Below are positions 34,091-42,995 of a stretch of DNA of 64,000 nt, piece by piece. The stretch is from Terriglobus albidus (GTDB taxonomy: Bacteria; Acidobacteriota; Terriglobia; Terriglobales; Acidobacteriaceae): assembly GCF_025685425.1 (NCBI RefSeq), contig NZ_JAGTAS010000051.1, forward strand, positions 124,001-188,000. Reading direction: 5' to 3'. The notes beneath the pieces were generated by a model, which saw nothing but the letters and a program-made list of their open reading frames with translations, did not search any database and had not been told where the DNA came from. The stretch's first letter is position 1, and every line of letters starts with the position of its first letter. Made by a program: the position numbers and the translations under genes.

Positions 34091-35437
34091 CTAATCCGCA
34101 ACTAGCGCATCTGCGATGGCCAGGTGCTCGTCCAGCGCAGTGAGAGCGAACTCGATCTCTTCTTTGGAGACAATGAGTGGTGGGGCGATGACGAAGTGGT
34201 TCATCCAGGCCTGGAGGAAGATTCCGGAGGCCATCATCTTACCGGCGATCTGGTCGACGACCAGGGTCTTGCCGTCGAGCTTTTCCTGCCAGACATTGAA
34301 GGGTGTCTTCTTTGCCTGATCTTTTACCAGCTCGACTGCCCAGAAGAGTCCGAGGCCGCGGACGTCTCCGATGGATTTATGTTTCGCCTTCAGGGCCTGC
34401 AGCTTTTCACCGAGGTAGGCGCCTACTTCGACGGCGCGTTCTACCAGGCCTTGCCGCTGCATCTCGCGGATGGTGGCGATGGCTGGGCCCAGTGTCAATG
34501 GGTGTGCCTCATACGTGTGGCCGTGAGCGAAGAGATTGTCTTCAAAGAAGGCAGAGATCTTTTCGGAGACAGCGGTGAGACCGAGCGGGACGTAGGCCGA
34601 GGTGATTCCTTTGGCGGTGGTGAGGATGTCGGGCTGCACGCCCCAGTGGTCGATGGCGAACCACTTGCCGGTGCGTCCCCATCCGGCCATCACTTCATCG
34701 GCGATCAATAGGACATTATTTTCGTCGCAGATGCGGCGCAGCTTCTGGTAGTAGCCGGGCGGCGGGATCAGTACGCCGTTGGTGCCCACGACGGTTTCGG
34801 CAAGAACGGCGGCGACGTCGCCTTCGTTCTGGATCATGTATTCGAGGTAGTCCGCGCAGGCGATGCCGCAGTCTGGATACGAGTGCTTCAGTGGGCACTT
34901 GTAGCAGTTCACCTCGGGAGAGAAGACTACTCCGGGCAGTTTGCTGCGAGGCTCCGAGGGCCATCGGCGCGCATCGCCCGTGGCTCCGATCGAGGAGGCC
35001 GTTGAGCCATGATACGAACGATAGCGGCCGATGATCTTGGTCTTGCCGGTATACATGCGGGCGATCTTGAAGGCGGCCTCATTTGCGTCAGTGCCTGAGG
35101 TGCAGAAGAAGAACTTAGTCAGGCCTTTGGGCAGGATCTCCAGCAGCAACTGGCTCAGTTCGGCGCGCGCTGTCGTCGTGTAGGAAGGCTGGATGTATGC
35201 GAGCTCGGCGGCCTGTTGCTGGATCGACTGGATCACAGCCTGGTTGTTGTAGCCGAGGTTCACGCACATCAGCTGTGCGGAGAAGTCGAGGTAGCGCTTT
35301 CCGTTGGCGTCGGTAAACCAGCAACCGTCACCGCTAACCACGTGCAGCGGGTTCCATTGTTTGCCCCGGCGCCAGGTGCCGAAGTTGTGTTGTTTGGTGA
35401 TGTCGACGACCTGCTGCGAACTGAGTGTTTCGGCCAT
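34091..35437 (-). CDS. Class III (omega) aminotransferase
   Basis: A 448-residue PLP enzyme of the class III aminotransferase family. The substrate-side signature LIADEVMAGWGRTGKWFAI and the PLP lysine in TTAKGITSAYVPLG (near residue 277) are present, as is SGTDANEAAFKIAR for phosphate binding. A cysteine-bearing insert (NCYKCPLKHSYPDCGIACA) is typical of one subgroup that acts on taurine, beta-alanine or similar amines; the exact amino donor is unknown. The TAG stop abuts an octamer repeat unit. The gene stands alone. Confidence 0.88.
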   Translation of the reverse strand: MAETLSSQQVVDITKQHNFGTWRRGKQWNPLHVVSGDGCWFTDANGKRYLDFSAQLMCVNLGYNNQAVIQSIQQQAAELAYIQPSYTTTARAELSQLLLEILPKGLTKFFFCTSGTDANEAAFKIARMYTGKTKIIGRYRSYHGSTASSIGATGDARRWPSEPRSKLPGVVFSPEVNCYKCPLKHSYPDCGIACADYLEYMIQNEGDVAAVLAETVVGTNGVLIPPPGYYQKLRRICDENNVLLIADEVMAGWGRTGKWFAIDHWGVQPDILTTAKGITSAYVPLGLTAVSEKISAFFEDNLFAHGHTYEAHPLTLGPAIATIREMQRQGLVERAVEVGAYLGEKLQALKAKHKSIGDVRGLGLFWAVELVKDQAKKTPFNVWQEKLDGKTLVVDQIAGKMMASGIFLQAWMNHFVIAPPLIVSKEEIEFALTALDEHLAIADALVAD

Positions 35438-35559
35438 GGTGCTGCACCCCTGCGATTGGAGATAGCAGTATAGCCAGAAACAAATGGCGGCTTGGTGGTT
35501 TTCATGGAGGCTTTACCAGGGTGGTTAAGGTAGGTTGATGTATAGAACCGGAAAGACAT

Positions 35560-35700
35560 GGTACAGAAGCAGATTTCTCCGCTTCGCTGCGAATGACAAA
35601 CAAAAAGACGGTTCGCGCGTAGCGCGAATACCCACATCTCGGCGTAGCCGAGATATGGGGCACCCAGCGTATTTGGGGCGCCCCGGTGTATGGGCCTCTT
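35560..35700. repeat. Composite palindromic repeat block
   Basis: GAAGCAGATTTCTCCGCTTC, AATGACAAACAAAAAGACGG, TTCGCGC-GTA-GCGCGAA (35611-35627), CCCACATCTCGGCGTAGCCG with AGATATGGGGCACCC, then two further GGGGC-type pieces. The same series is seen at 42890-42945 and 46310-46430. Confidence 0.8.
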
Positions 35701-35742
35701 ATTGAAAACCCCACAGGTTTGCGTGCAACAATCGAAACTGTC

Positions 35743-36183
35743 ATGTCACATCCGATTACGATTCGTACCCGTCGCCTTCACCCTGAAGCTCGTTTGCCGC
35801 GCTATGCGCATGATGGTCCGTGGGGGGATCTGGCGGCTGATCTTTATGCCGCTGAGGCTACGACACTCACGCCGGGGCAGACGGCTCTGGTGCCTACCGG
35901 ATTGGCCATGGAGTTTCCGGATAACTATGGGGCGCTGGTGCAGGACCGTTCCGGCCTGGCCGTGAAGGGTGTCACCACGCTGGCCGGTGTTATCGATCCT
36001 GGGTATCGGGGTGAGATCAAGGTGGTGATCACTAACCTGTCGCAGCAGCCGATCACGCTGGCGGTTGGTGATCGTGTGGCGCAGCTTCGTATTGTGCAAC
36101 GGTTGACGGCGCACTTTGAGGAGTCTGAGGTGATTGCTGAGGCTCCGCGTGGGGCCGGTGGTTTTGGGTCGACTGGGGCATAA
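35743..36183 (+). CDS. dut: Deoxyuridine 5'-triphosphate nucleotidohydrolase (dUTPase)
   Basis: A 146-residue trimeric dUTPase that hydrolyses dUTP to dUMP and pyrophosphate, keeping uracil out of DNA and feeding dTMP synthesis. Motif 1 appears as GDLAADLYA, motif 2/3 as DRSGLAVKGVTTLAGVIDPG followed by YRGEI, motif 4 as RVAQLRIV and the C-terminal P-loop-like arm as RGAGGFGSTG. The ATG at 35743 gives the usual length, whereas a longer frame to 35686 only adds repeat sequence. purL follows on the same strand after about 240 bases. Confidence 0.93.
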   Translation: MSHPITIRTRRLHPEARLPRYAHDGPWGDLAADLYAAEATTLTPGQTALVPTGLAMEFPDNYGALVQDRSGLAVKGVTTLAGVIDPGYRGEIKVVITNLSQQPITLAVGDRVAQLRIVQRLTAHFEESEVIAEAPRGAGGFGSTGA

Positions 36184-36199
36184 ACGAGGCGAGATAGTT

Positions 36200-36300
36200 T
36201 CTGGGTAGAGAAGCGGATTTCTCCGCTGTCGCTACGAGATGACAAAAAAAAGCAGATCGAGCTGCGCTCGACGTCCCAGGTCCCTTGGGGGGACCTGGGC
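36200..36300. repeat. Composite palindromic repeat block
   Basis: GTAGAGAAGCGGATTTCTCC, GAGATGACAAAAAAAAGC, ATCGAGC-TGC-GCTCGA and CCCAGGTCCC with GGGGGGACCTGGG. It lies between dut and the purL leader. Confidence 0.75.
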
Positions 36301-36304
36301 CAAA

Positions 36305-36392
36305 CACGGTGTGGGCTAACTCTTTCAAATAGCGGGAAATCCACGGGTGCACTGTTTCCGGTGCAGCCGTCGCGCACTGTAACCGGGCAGCA
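36305..36392 (+). promoter_or_regulatory. Cobalamin-riboswitch-like leader of purL (tentative)
   Basis: The leader contains, in order, GCGGGAAATCC, CGGGTGC, TTTCCGGTGCAGCC and GTCGCGCACTGTAACCGG. This recalls the cobalamin riboswitch core (GGGAA, GGUG, AAUCC, GCUGCC, CGCAACUGUAA, CGG). The 3' B12 box is not clear (at best GACAATCAAGGTAGCC), and purL is an unusual target. It may be a degenerate copy, another structured RNA, or chance. Confidence 0.35.
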
Positions 36393-36419
36393 ACGTGCGA
36401 CAATCAAGGTAGCCAAGCT

Positions 36420-38735
36420 ATGCCTAACGAAACGCAAGCCCAGGCCACCCAAGTTCCCACTCCGGCTCGCATAACTCCCGAGCTGCTCAAACTGCACAGC
36501 ATTACCGCCGAAGAATACGCTCGTATTGAGCAGGCGCTCGGCCGTACTCCGTCGCTGACGGAGCTGGGCATCTATTCGGTGATGTGGAGCGAACATTGCT
36601 CCTATAAGTCGTCGCGCGTCCATTTGAAGCGCCTTCCCACGAAGAGCGAGCTGGTCGTCCAGGGTCCTGGCGAGAACGCCGGCATCATCGACGTCGGCGA
36701 CGGCTGGGCATGCGCCTTTAAGATCGAGAGCCACAACCATCCCAGCTACATTGAGCCCTACCAGGGCGCGGCGACGGGTGTTGGCGGCATTCTGCGCGAC
36801 ATCTTCACCATGGGTGCGCGTCCGCTGGCGGTGATGGATTCGCTCCGCTTCGGTCCGCTGGACGACACAACGCTGCCCAAGGAGATCACGCACAAGAATC
36901 ACGCCGTGGTTGAGGGTGTGGTTCACGGCATCGCCGGTTACGGCAACTGCTTCGGAGTTCCTAACCTGGGCGGCGAGACGCGGTTTGAGCCCTGTTACAG
37001 CGGCAATCCGCTGGTGAACGCCTTTGCGCTGGGCCTGGTGAAGCGCGATGAGATCTTCTATGCCAAGGCGACCGGTATTGGAAATCCGGTGATCTATGTC
37101 GGCGCTAAGACCGGCCGCGACGGTATCCATGGCGCGACCATGGCCAGCGAGGAGTTCAAGGAAGGCTCGGAACAGAAGCGCCCGAATGTGCAGATGGGCG
37201 ATCCGTTTATGGAGAAGCTGCTGCTCGAGGCCTGCCTCGAGGTGATGCAGATTCCGGGCGCGGTTGCGGGTATTCAGGATATGGGCGCCGCAGGGCTGAC
37301 CTGCTCCACTTGCGAGATGGGCGCCCGTGGCGGCGTCGGGCTCGAGGTCGAGCTGGACAATGTGCCCCAGCGCGAGACCGGCATGAACAGCTACGAGATC
37401 ATGCTGTCGGAGTCGCAGGAGCGCATGCTGCTGGTGGCCAATGAGGGCCGCGAGCAGGAGGTTCTGGATGTCTTCGCCAAGTGGGGTCTGGATGCTCGCA
37501 TCGTCGGTAAGGTGATTGCCCAGAACCGGATGCGCATCTTCCATCACGGTGAGCTGGTGGCTGACCTGTCGAATGAGTCGCTGACGGACGATGCTCCGCT
37601 CTATCACCGTCCGGTTGGCACCTGGGCGCCTCCGGTGGCGAAGGAAGCTCCGGCGGGTGTGCTGGATAAGGCTGTGGACTATACCGCCGCGCTGACAAAG
37701 CTGCTGGCCGCCTCGAATATCTGCGACAAGCGCTGGGTCTTTGAGCAGTACGACTCGATGGTGCAGACCAACACGGTGCAGGGCCCGGGCAATGAGGCAG
37801 GTGTGATGCGCATCAAGGGCACCAGCCGCGCGCTTTCGATGGCGCTGGCGGGCAATGGACGGTGGTGCTATCTCGATCCGCTGACCGGCGCGAAGCACGC
37901 GGTCGCCGAGGCGGCACGTAAGGTCGCCTGCACCGGCGCGAAGCCGGTGGCCGCGACCAACTGTCTGAACTTCGGTAATCCGGAGAAACCCGAGATCATG
38001 GCGCAGCTCTCTGCCGCGATCGACGGTATCGCAGAGGCCTGTAACGCGCTGGGCACCCCGGTGACCGGCGGCAATGTCTCGCTCTACAACGAGACGCGCG
38101 GCGTGGGCATCTATCCGACTCCGGTGCTGGGTATTGTCGGCATTCTGGACGACGTCACCAAGGCGACTCCGGCGCACTTCAGCCAGGCTGGCGATGTCAT
38201 CGTGTTGATCTCGCCCAATACCGCCAAGCCGTCTAACTGGCAGGCGGAGTTTGGTTCGACCGAGTTTGCCAAGACCGTTGTGGGCGAGCTGTGGGGTGTT
38301 CCTCCGGCGATCGACCTGGACAACGAAGCGGCACTGCACCAGATGTTGCAGCTGCTGGCGCGGCGGAACTTCATTACCTCGGCCTCTGATATTTCGGACG
38401 GCGGCCTGGCGGTTGCACTGGCGAAGGCCACCTTCCGCGCGGGTCTGGGCGCCGAAGTGAAGATCGATACCGAGCTGGGCGGGCTGCAAACCCTTTTCAG
38501 CGAGCCGGCGACCACCGTCCTGGTGACCTGTTCGCATAAATCTGTAGAAGCCCTGGTGGGCACGATCGAGAAGGATGGTACATTGATGGCGCAGCCGATC
38601 GGCACAGTGACAGCGGAGGCAACGCTGTCGGTCACGGTAGGCAGTGAGAACGTGATCCGCGCGGCTGTTGGTGAGTTGAAGCAGGTCTGGTCCCAGGCTC
38701 TTGAATCACGCCTGGCGACGGAGGTGCTGGCGTAA
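36420..38735 (+). CDS. purL: Phosphoribosylformylglycinamidine synthase, synthetase subunit PurL
   Basis: A 771-residue ATP-dependent enzyme of purine synthesis, converting FGAR to FGAM with ammonia delivered by partner subunits PurQ and PurS, which are not in this window. The length fits the small PurL of bacteria with a three-subunit complex. Motifs include [17 protein letters not shown] near residues 50-66, [20 protein letters not shown] and two tandem ATP-binding halves ([10 protein letters not shown] in the second). The stop TAA overlaps the purF start (TAATG), so the two are translationally coupled. Confidence 0.96.
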   Translation: MPNETQAQATQVPTPARITPELLKLHSITAEEYARIEQALGRTPSLTELGIYSVMWSEHCSYKSSRVHLKRLPTKSELVVQGPGENAGIIDVGDGWACAFKIESHNHPSYIEPYQGAATGVGGILRDIFTMGARPLAVMDSLRFGPLDDTTLPKEITHKNHAVVEGVVHGIAGYGNCFGVPNLGGETRFEPCYSGNPLVNAFALGLVKRDEIFYAKATGIGNPVIYVGAKTGRDGIHGATMASEEFKEGSEQKRPNVQMGDPFMEKLLLEACLEVMQIPGAVAGIQDMGAAGLTCSTCEMGARGGVGLEVELDNVPQRETGMNSYEIMLSESQERMLLVANEGREQEVLDVFAKWGLDARIVGKVIAQNRMRIFHHGELVADLSNESLTDDAPLYHRPVGTWAPPVAKEAPAGVLDKAVDYTAALTKLLAASNICDKRWVFEQYDSMVQTNTVQGPGNEAGVMRIKGTSRALSMALAGNGRWCYLDPLTGAKHAVAEAARKVACTGAKPVAATNCLNFGNPEKPEIMAQLSAAIDGIAEACNALGTPVTGGNVSLYNETRGVGIYPTPVLGIVGILDDVTKATPAHFSQAGDVIVLISPNTAKPSNWQAEFGSTEFAKTVVGELWGVPPAIDLDNEAALHQMLQLLARRNFITSASDISDGGLAVALAKATFRAGLGAEVKIDTELGGLQTLFSEPATTVLVTCSHKSVEALVGTIEKDGTLMAQPIGTVTAEATLSVTVGSENVIRAAVGELKQVWSQALESRLATEVLA

Positions 38736-40201
38736 TGAATCACGTACAGCCGGACGAGATCGAACTCGACGCCACTCCCTTTGACAAGCTGCGCGAAGAG
38801 TGCGGCGTGATGGCGGTGTACGGTCACCCTGAAGCCGCGCGCATGACCTACTGGGGCCTGTACTCGCTGCAGCATCGCGGGCAGGAGTCGGGTGGTATCG
38901 CCACCTCGAACGGCGAAGACATTATCGACGTCAAAGGCATGGGCCTGGTCTCGGAGATCTTCACTGACGACGTCCTGCAGAAGCTTCCCGGGCAGATGGC
39001 CATTGGCCACACCCGCTACTCCACCACGGGCGACTCGGCACTGCTGAACGCGCAGCCGATCCGGGTGGAGTCGACCAAGGGTTTGATCGCGATTGCGCAT
39101 AACGGCAACCTGGTGAACCTGGGCACCGCTAAGGAGCGTCTGGAGCGCGACGGAGCAGTCTTCCAGACGACGAGCGATACCGAGATCATCGTGCAGTTGA
39201 TTGCGCACTCCGCGGAGACGACGCTGGTCGACTGCATCGCCGACTCGCTCTCGCAAGTTGACGGCGCCTTCTCCATCGTGATGATGACGCGCAACCGCAT
39301 CTTCGCGGCGCGCGATCCTCGCGGCTTCCGTCCGCTATGCATGGGCCGTATTCCCGGCGTCGACGGCAAGCCCGATACTTTTGTTTTCGCCTCGGAGACA
39401 TGCGCTCTGGATCTGCTGCACGCCAAGTACGAGCGTGATGTGCAGCCGGGGGAGCTGGTGATGGTTTCGGAAGACGGCGTCACTTCGCGCTACTTCAACA
39501 CCACCACCAAGCAGGCAAGCTGCATCTTCGAGCATGTTTACTTCGCGCGCCCTGATTCGAAGGTCTTTGGCCGTTGGGTGCAGAAGAGCCGCGAAGAGAT
39601 GGGACGCCAGCTCGCGCGCGAGTCGGCTGTAGAAGCCGATCTGGTGGTTCCAGTGCCGGACTCCGGTGTGACCGCCGCTATCGGCTATTCCGCTGAATCA
39701 GGCATTCCGTTCAACTTTGGCCTGATCCGTAACCACTATGTGGGCCGTACCTTCATCGAGCCGACACAGCGGGTGCGCGACTTTGGCGTGCGTATGAAGC
39801 TGAATCCGTCGCGTGCGCTGCTGGAAGGCAAGCGGATCATCCTGATCGATGACTCGATCATCCGCGGCACCACGAGCCGTAAGATCGTCCGCATGTGCCG
39901 CGCCGCCGGAGCTAAAGAAGTGCATATGCGCATCTCTTGTCCGCCGACGATTTCGCCTTGCTTCTATGGTGTCGATACGCCCAGCACCAAGGAGCTGATC
40001 GCGGCCAATAACACCATCGATGAGATCTGTAAGTTTATCGAGGCGGACTCGCTAGCCTATCTGTCGCTTGGTGGTGTGTTGAAGGCATGTGGAGCGTATG
40101 AGCCGCATGGCAACAGTTATTGCACGGCATGTTATACGGGGAACTATCCGACGCAATGGGTAGATGTGGATGAGATTCTGCCGGCGGTGGCGAAGGTTTA
40201 G
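38735..40201 (+). CDS. purF: Amidophosphoribosyltransferase PurF
   Basis: A 488-residue enzyme that commits PRPP to purine synthesis by adding ammonia from glutamine. After a short leader, Cys23 in REECGVMAVYG is the N-terminal nucleophile of the class II glutaminase domain, so the leader is probably cleaved off. The PRPP loop is IILIDDSIIRGTTSRK. The C-terminal cysteines (ISCPPTISPCFYG and YCTACYTGNYP) match the iron-sulfur form known from Bacillus. It is coupled to purL by an overlapping stop/start. Confidence 0.96.
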   Translation: MNHVQPDEIELDATPFDKLREECGVMAVYGHPEAARMTYWGLYSLQHRGQESGGIATSNGEDIIDVKGMGLVSEIFTDDVLQKLPGQMAIGHTRYSTTGDSALLNAQPIRVESTKGLIAIAHNGNLVNLGTAKERLERDGAVFQTTSDTEIIVQLIAHSAETTLVDCIADSLSQVDGAFSIVMMTRNRIFAARDPRGFRPLCMGRIPGVDGKPDTFVFASETCALDLLHAKYERDVQPGELVMVSEDGVTSRYFNTTTKQASCIFEHVYFARPDSKVFGRWVQKSREEMGRQLARESAVEADLVVPVPDSGVTAAIGYSAESGIPFNFGLIRNHYVGRTFIEPTQRVRDFGVRMKLNPSRALLEGKRIILIDDSIIRGTTSRKIVRMCRAAGAKEVHMRISCPPTISPCFYGVDTPSTKELIAANNTIDEICKFIEADSLAYLSLGGVLKACGAYEPHGNSYCTACYTGNYPTQWVDVDEILPAVAKV

Positions 40202-40204
40202 GCC

Positions 40205-40550
40205 GGGTAGGTGGGAGCAGCGGGCTTCAGCCCGCTGATAAAGGATAAAAAGTGAATGGGCTTTAGCCTTGGGCCTTTCGTTACAGAAAGAAAAGGCCCA
40301 GGGCTAGGAAGCCCATTTCTTTTAGAGCCGATAGACCGTGGGCTGAAAGCCCACGCCTCTACCCCTGCCAGCAAAGCTGGCTGGGGACCCCGATGCTCCC
40401 AGCTGATTCGAGCTTCGCTCGAATAGTTCACCTCAGCGAACCAAATTCGCCGGGACCACAACATTCCCACCCATCGCGCTCCCACCCCACCGAACACGTT
40501 CGGAGGGAACCCCGATATGCGATGGATGAGGCACCCAGTGTATGGGTTCG
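40205..40550. repeat. Composite palindromic repeat block
   Basis: GCGGGCTTCAGCCCGC, the GGGCTTTAGCC / GGCCCAGGGCTAG pair, CGTGGGCTGAAAGCCCACG, CCAGCAAAGCTGGCTGGGG, TTCGAGC-TTC-GCTCGAA, CACCGAACACGTTCGGAGGG and GGCACCCAGTGTATGGG follow in order in this 350-base gap after purF. No genes seen. Confidence 0.8.
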
Positions 40551-40554
40551 CCCC

Positions 40555-41022
40555 CTACTTCTTCGAGCGGGCGGCTACGACCATGACTTCGATCAGGCCG
40601 GTGGGGACTACCAGGCGGCTGACCTGGACTGTGGCGCGGACTGGTTTGTTGGGTTGTTCTTTGCTTCCGAAGCGTGACTGGTAGGCGCGGTTCATGCCGT
40701 CCAGGTCCATGACGCCCGTCTTAGGGTCGGGTGCGAGGAAGACCTGCATCTGTACGATATCGCCGAGACCGAGGCCTTGTTCTTTCAGTACCTTCTCGAT
40801 GTTGCGGAAGGCGCCGAGGGTCTGCTGTTCGGTGTTCTGGTGAAAGACCGGCGGTGTGCCCGGCTCATCCGGCGTGCCCATGACACCGCAGACGTAGAGC
40901 AGGTCGCCTACCCAGATCGCCGGCTCAATCTTTACATCCGGTGCGCCGAGGCGCTTCACGACTACTCCCTGTTGGGCGAAGAGGGTGCCGGAGAGCAGCA
41001 GAGCGGCCATTGCACGTTTCAT
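40555..41022 (-). CDS. RidA family protein with signal peptide
   Basis: A 155-residue RidA/YjgF-fold protein, a family of reactive imine/enamine deaminases and related enzymes. The fold is visible from AIWVGDLLYVCGVMG through EKVLKEQGLGLGDIVQMQVF to PVRATVQVSRLVVPTGLIEV, the last including the conserved Arg near the active site. An N-terminal signal-like segment (MKRAMAALLLSGTLFAQQ) suggests export, which is unusual for the family. It overlaps the DinB gene by four bases (ATGA) and is the third gene of a likely purD-dinB-ridA operon. Confidence 0.85.
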   Translation of the reverse strand: MKRAMAALLLSGTLFAQQGVVVKRLGAPDVKIEPAIWVGDLLYVCGVMGTPDEPGTPPVFHQNTEQQTLGAFRNIEKVLKEQGLGLGDIVQMQVFLAPDPKTGVMDLDGMNRAYQSRFGSKEQPNKPVRATVQVSRLVVPTGLIEVMVVAARSKK

Positions 41023-41516
41023 ATCCGTCTCGCGGCTACGAAGAGGTAGTCCAGAGGGAACTTCATGGTGATTCCGTGCTGACGCAACAGCGTGGTGATC
41101 TGCGCGTAGTGGCGGATGGCGTGGGTCAGCGCGTGGAAGAAGATTGCCTTGCGCGTCGCTACCATCGCGCCGAGGGAGCGAGTGACGAACTCGATCTCTT
41201 CGTCCCAGTTCACATTGCTGTCGGCAAGCACCTTCCGATAAAGCTCCAGCGCGCGGTCGTGCGTGGCGTAAACTTCGGCCACAGTGCCGTAAGGAATCGT
41301 GTCGTACTCGGTCGTCGGCACTCCTGCCAGACGTTCGGCGTAGCGCAGCTCGACAGCGACGATGTGCTGTAGCAGGCCGCCGAGCGTGCTTGCCTTTGCG
41401 ATATCGCAGGGGAGGGCGAGAGCCTCAGGATGCTGTTCCAACAGACCACGGAAGCGGTCTGAGGTCTGGGTGTGCCACAGTAACATCTCGTCTGCGGAGA
41501 GAACAGGTGCGCTCAT
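41019..41516 (-). CDS. DinB/YfiT-like four-helix metal-binding protein
   Basis: A 165-residue four-helix bundle of the DinB/YfiT superfamily. The metal-binding histidines are likely those in LLQHIVAVELRYAERL and FFHALTHAIRHYAQI, as in bacillithiol- or mycothiol-transferase-like relatives. The reaction is not known. It begins three bases after purD and overlaps the RidA gene by four bases, so it is cotranscribed and probably translationally coupled with both. Confidence 0.85.
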   Translation of the reverse strand: MSAPVLSADEMLLWHTQTSDRFRGLLEQHPEALALPCDIAKASTLGGLLQHIVAVELRYAERLAGVPTTEYDTIPYGTVAEVYATHDRALELYRKVLADSNVNWDEEIEFVTRSLGAMVATRKAIFFHALTHAIRHYAQITTLLRQHGITMKFPLDYLFVAARRI

Positions 41517-41519
41517 GCT

Positions 41520-42797
41520 TTATCCTTCCTTTGCCAGGGCACGATGCCCGATATCACGGCGATAGAACATGCCTTCGAACTGAATGCTTTCCAGCCGGCC
41601 GTAGACCATCGCCAGTGCAGTCTTGAGATCGTCGGCAGCGGCGGAGACTGCGAGCACGCGTCCGCCGGCGGTGCGGAACTCGCGGTCCATGAGCGAGGTT
41701 CCGGCATGGAAGACCTGCACGGCGCCGGTGTCGCTGGTCGGGGTGAGGCCATCGATCTTCAGACCGGAACGATAGCTGCCGGGGTAGCCTCCGCTGGCCG
41801 CGATCACGCAGGCGCTGGCGCCGGGCTTCAGACGGACAGCGATCTCATTCGCGCGACCGTCGATGGCGGAATCGAAGAGGTCGAAGAGGTCGGTCTCCAA
41901 ACGAAGCACGATTGCTTCGGTCTCGGGATCGCCCCAGCGTGTGTTGAACTCCAGCACCATGGGGCCGCGAGCCGTCATCATGAGGCCGCAGAACAGGATG
42001 CCGGTGAAAGGCGTGCCCTCCAGCGCCATGCCGTCGACGACGTTCTGAGTGACGTGCGTGGTGAGCCAATCCACCATCGTGGGTTCCAGAAGAGCGTCAG
42101 TGCAGTATGCGCCCATGCCGCCGGTGTTCAGGCCGGTATCACCCTCGCCGACGCGCTTATGGTCCTGCGCTGCAGCGATGGGAATGGCGTGGGCGCCATC
42201 GCAGAGTGCGAAAAAGCTGACCTCTTCGCCTTCCAGGAACTCTTCCAACACCAGGCGGGTGTCGCTCGATCCGAGCAGCGAGCCGGAGAAGATGCCGGCG
42301 GCGACCTCTTCTGCCTCCGCCTTGGTCTGGCAGATGACTACGCCCTTCCCGGCTGCGAGGCCATCGGCCTTCACCACCAGAGGCGTATGGAAGATTGGCA
42401 GCGACTTCCGCACCTCTTCCAGAGAGGCGCAGACGGCGTAGTGTGCCGTCGGAATGCGGCGGCGCTGCATGAATTCCTTGGCGAAGGCCTTGCTGCTCTC
42501 CAACTGGGCTGCGGCCTGCGTGGGTCCGAAGACGCGGAGACCGCGCTGCTGCATGGCATCGACGATGCCGGCGGCGAGGGGGACCTCTGGGCCGATGACG
42601 GTCATCCCGGGCTGTTCCTGCTCGACGACGGCGAGCATCGAGGGAATGTCTTTCACATCCGCAGGAAGGCAGCGCGCGATGGCGGCGATGCCGCCGTTGC
42701 CGGGCGCACAGACGACTTCACTTACTTTGGGACTCTGCTGCAACGACCAGACGAGAGCGTGTTCGCGTCCGCCTCCACCGATTACCAGAACCTTCAT
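41520..42797 (-). CDS. purD: Phosphoribosylamine-glycine ligase PurD
   Basis: A 425-residue ATP-grasp ligase that joins glycine to phosphoribosylamine in purine synthesis. The N terminus MKVLVIGGGGREHALVWSL is diagnostic. GPEVPLAAGIVDA, VKADGLAAGKGVVIC and VLEFNTRWGDPETEAIVL mark the nucleotide- and metal-binding parts. The ATG at 42797 was chosen over one six codons upstream because the family begins at this methionine. It probably leads an operon with the DinB and RidA genes. Confidence 0.95.
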   Translation of the reverse strand: MKVLVIGGGGREHALVWSLQQSPKVSEVVCAPGNGGIAAIARCLPADVKDIPSMLAVVEQEQPGMTVIGPEVPLAAGIVDAMQQRGLRVFGPTQAAAQLESSKAFAKEFMQRRRIPTAHYAVCASLEEVRKSLPIFHTPLVVKADGLAAGKGVVICQTKAEAEEVAAGIFSGSLLGSSDTRLVLEEFLEGEEVSFFALCDGAHAIPIAAAQDHKRVGEGDTGLNTGGMGAYCTDALLEPTMVDWLTTHVTQNVVDGMALEGTPFTGILFCGLMMTARGPMVLEFNTRWGDPETEAIVLRLETDLFDLFDSAIDGRANEIAVRLKPGASACVIAASGGYPGSYRSGLKIDGLTPTSDTGAVQVFHAGTSLMDREFRTAGGRVLAVSAAADDLKTALAMVYGRLESIQFEGMFYRRDIGHRALAKEG

Positions 42798-42829
42798 ATG
42801 CTTCGAGCCTAGCAAACTTTTGTGGCTTC

Positions 42830-42984
42830 CTTGCCCACCCTCACTCCGTGAGGGTGGGGCACCCAGGTGGGATCACAAAAAAAGCGGTTCGCGCGAAGCG
42901 TGAATACCCACATCTCAGCGTGGCCGAGATATGGGCACCCGGTGTATGGGCTGGATTATTCAATCATTCAATTCTTCAATCATT
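42830..42984. repeat. Composite repeat block with octamer array
   Basis: CCCACCCTCACTCCGTGAGG with GTGGGGCACCC, TTCGCGC-GAA-GCGTGAA, CCCACATCTCAGCGTGGCCG with AGATATGGGCACCC and GGTGTATGGGC are followed by a TTCAAT-type octamer array at 42955-42984 that ends 11 bases before the rsmI stop. Confidence 0.8.
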
Positions 42985-42995
42985 TCCGTCCGCCT

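Noticed and set aside
35925-38537. 870-codon open frame on the minus strand
   Set aside because: It runs antisense through dut, its repeat gap and purL. The protein is low in complexity with no domain pattern, while the plus-strand genes are unmistakable.
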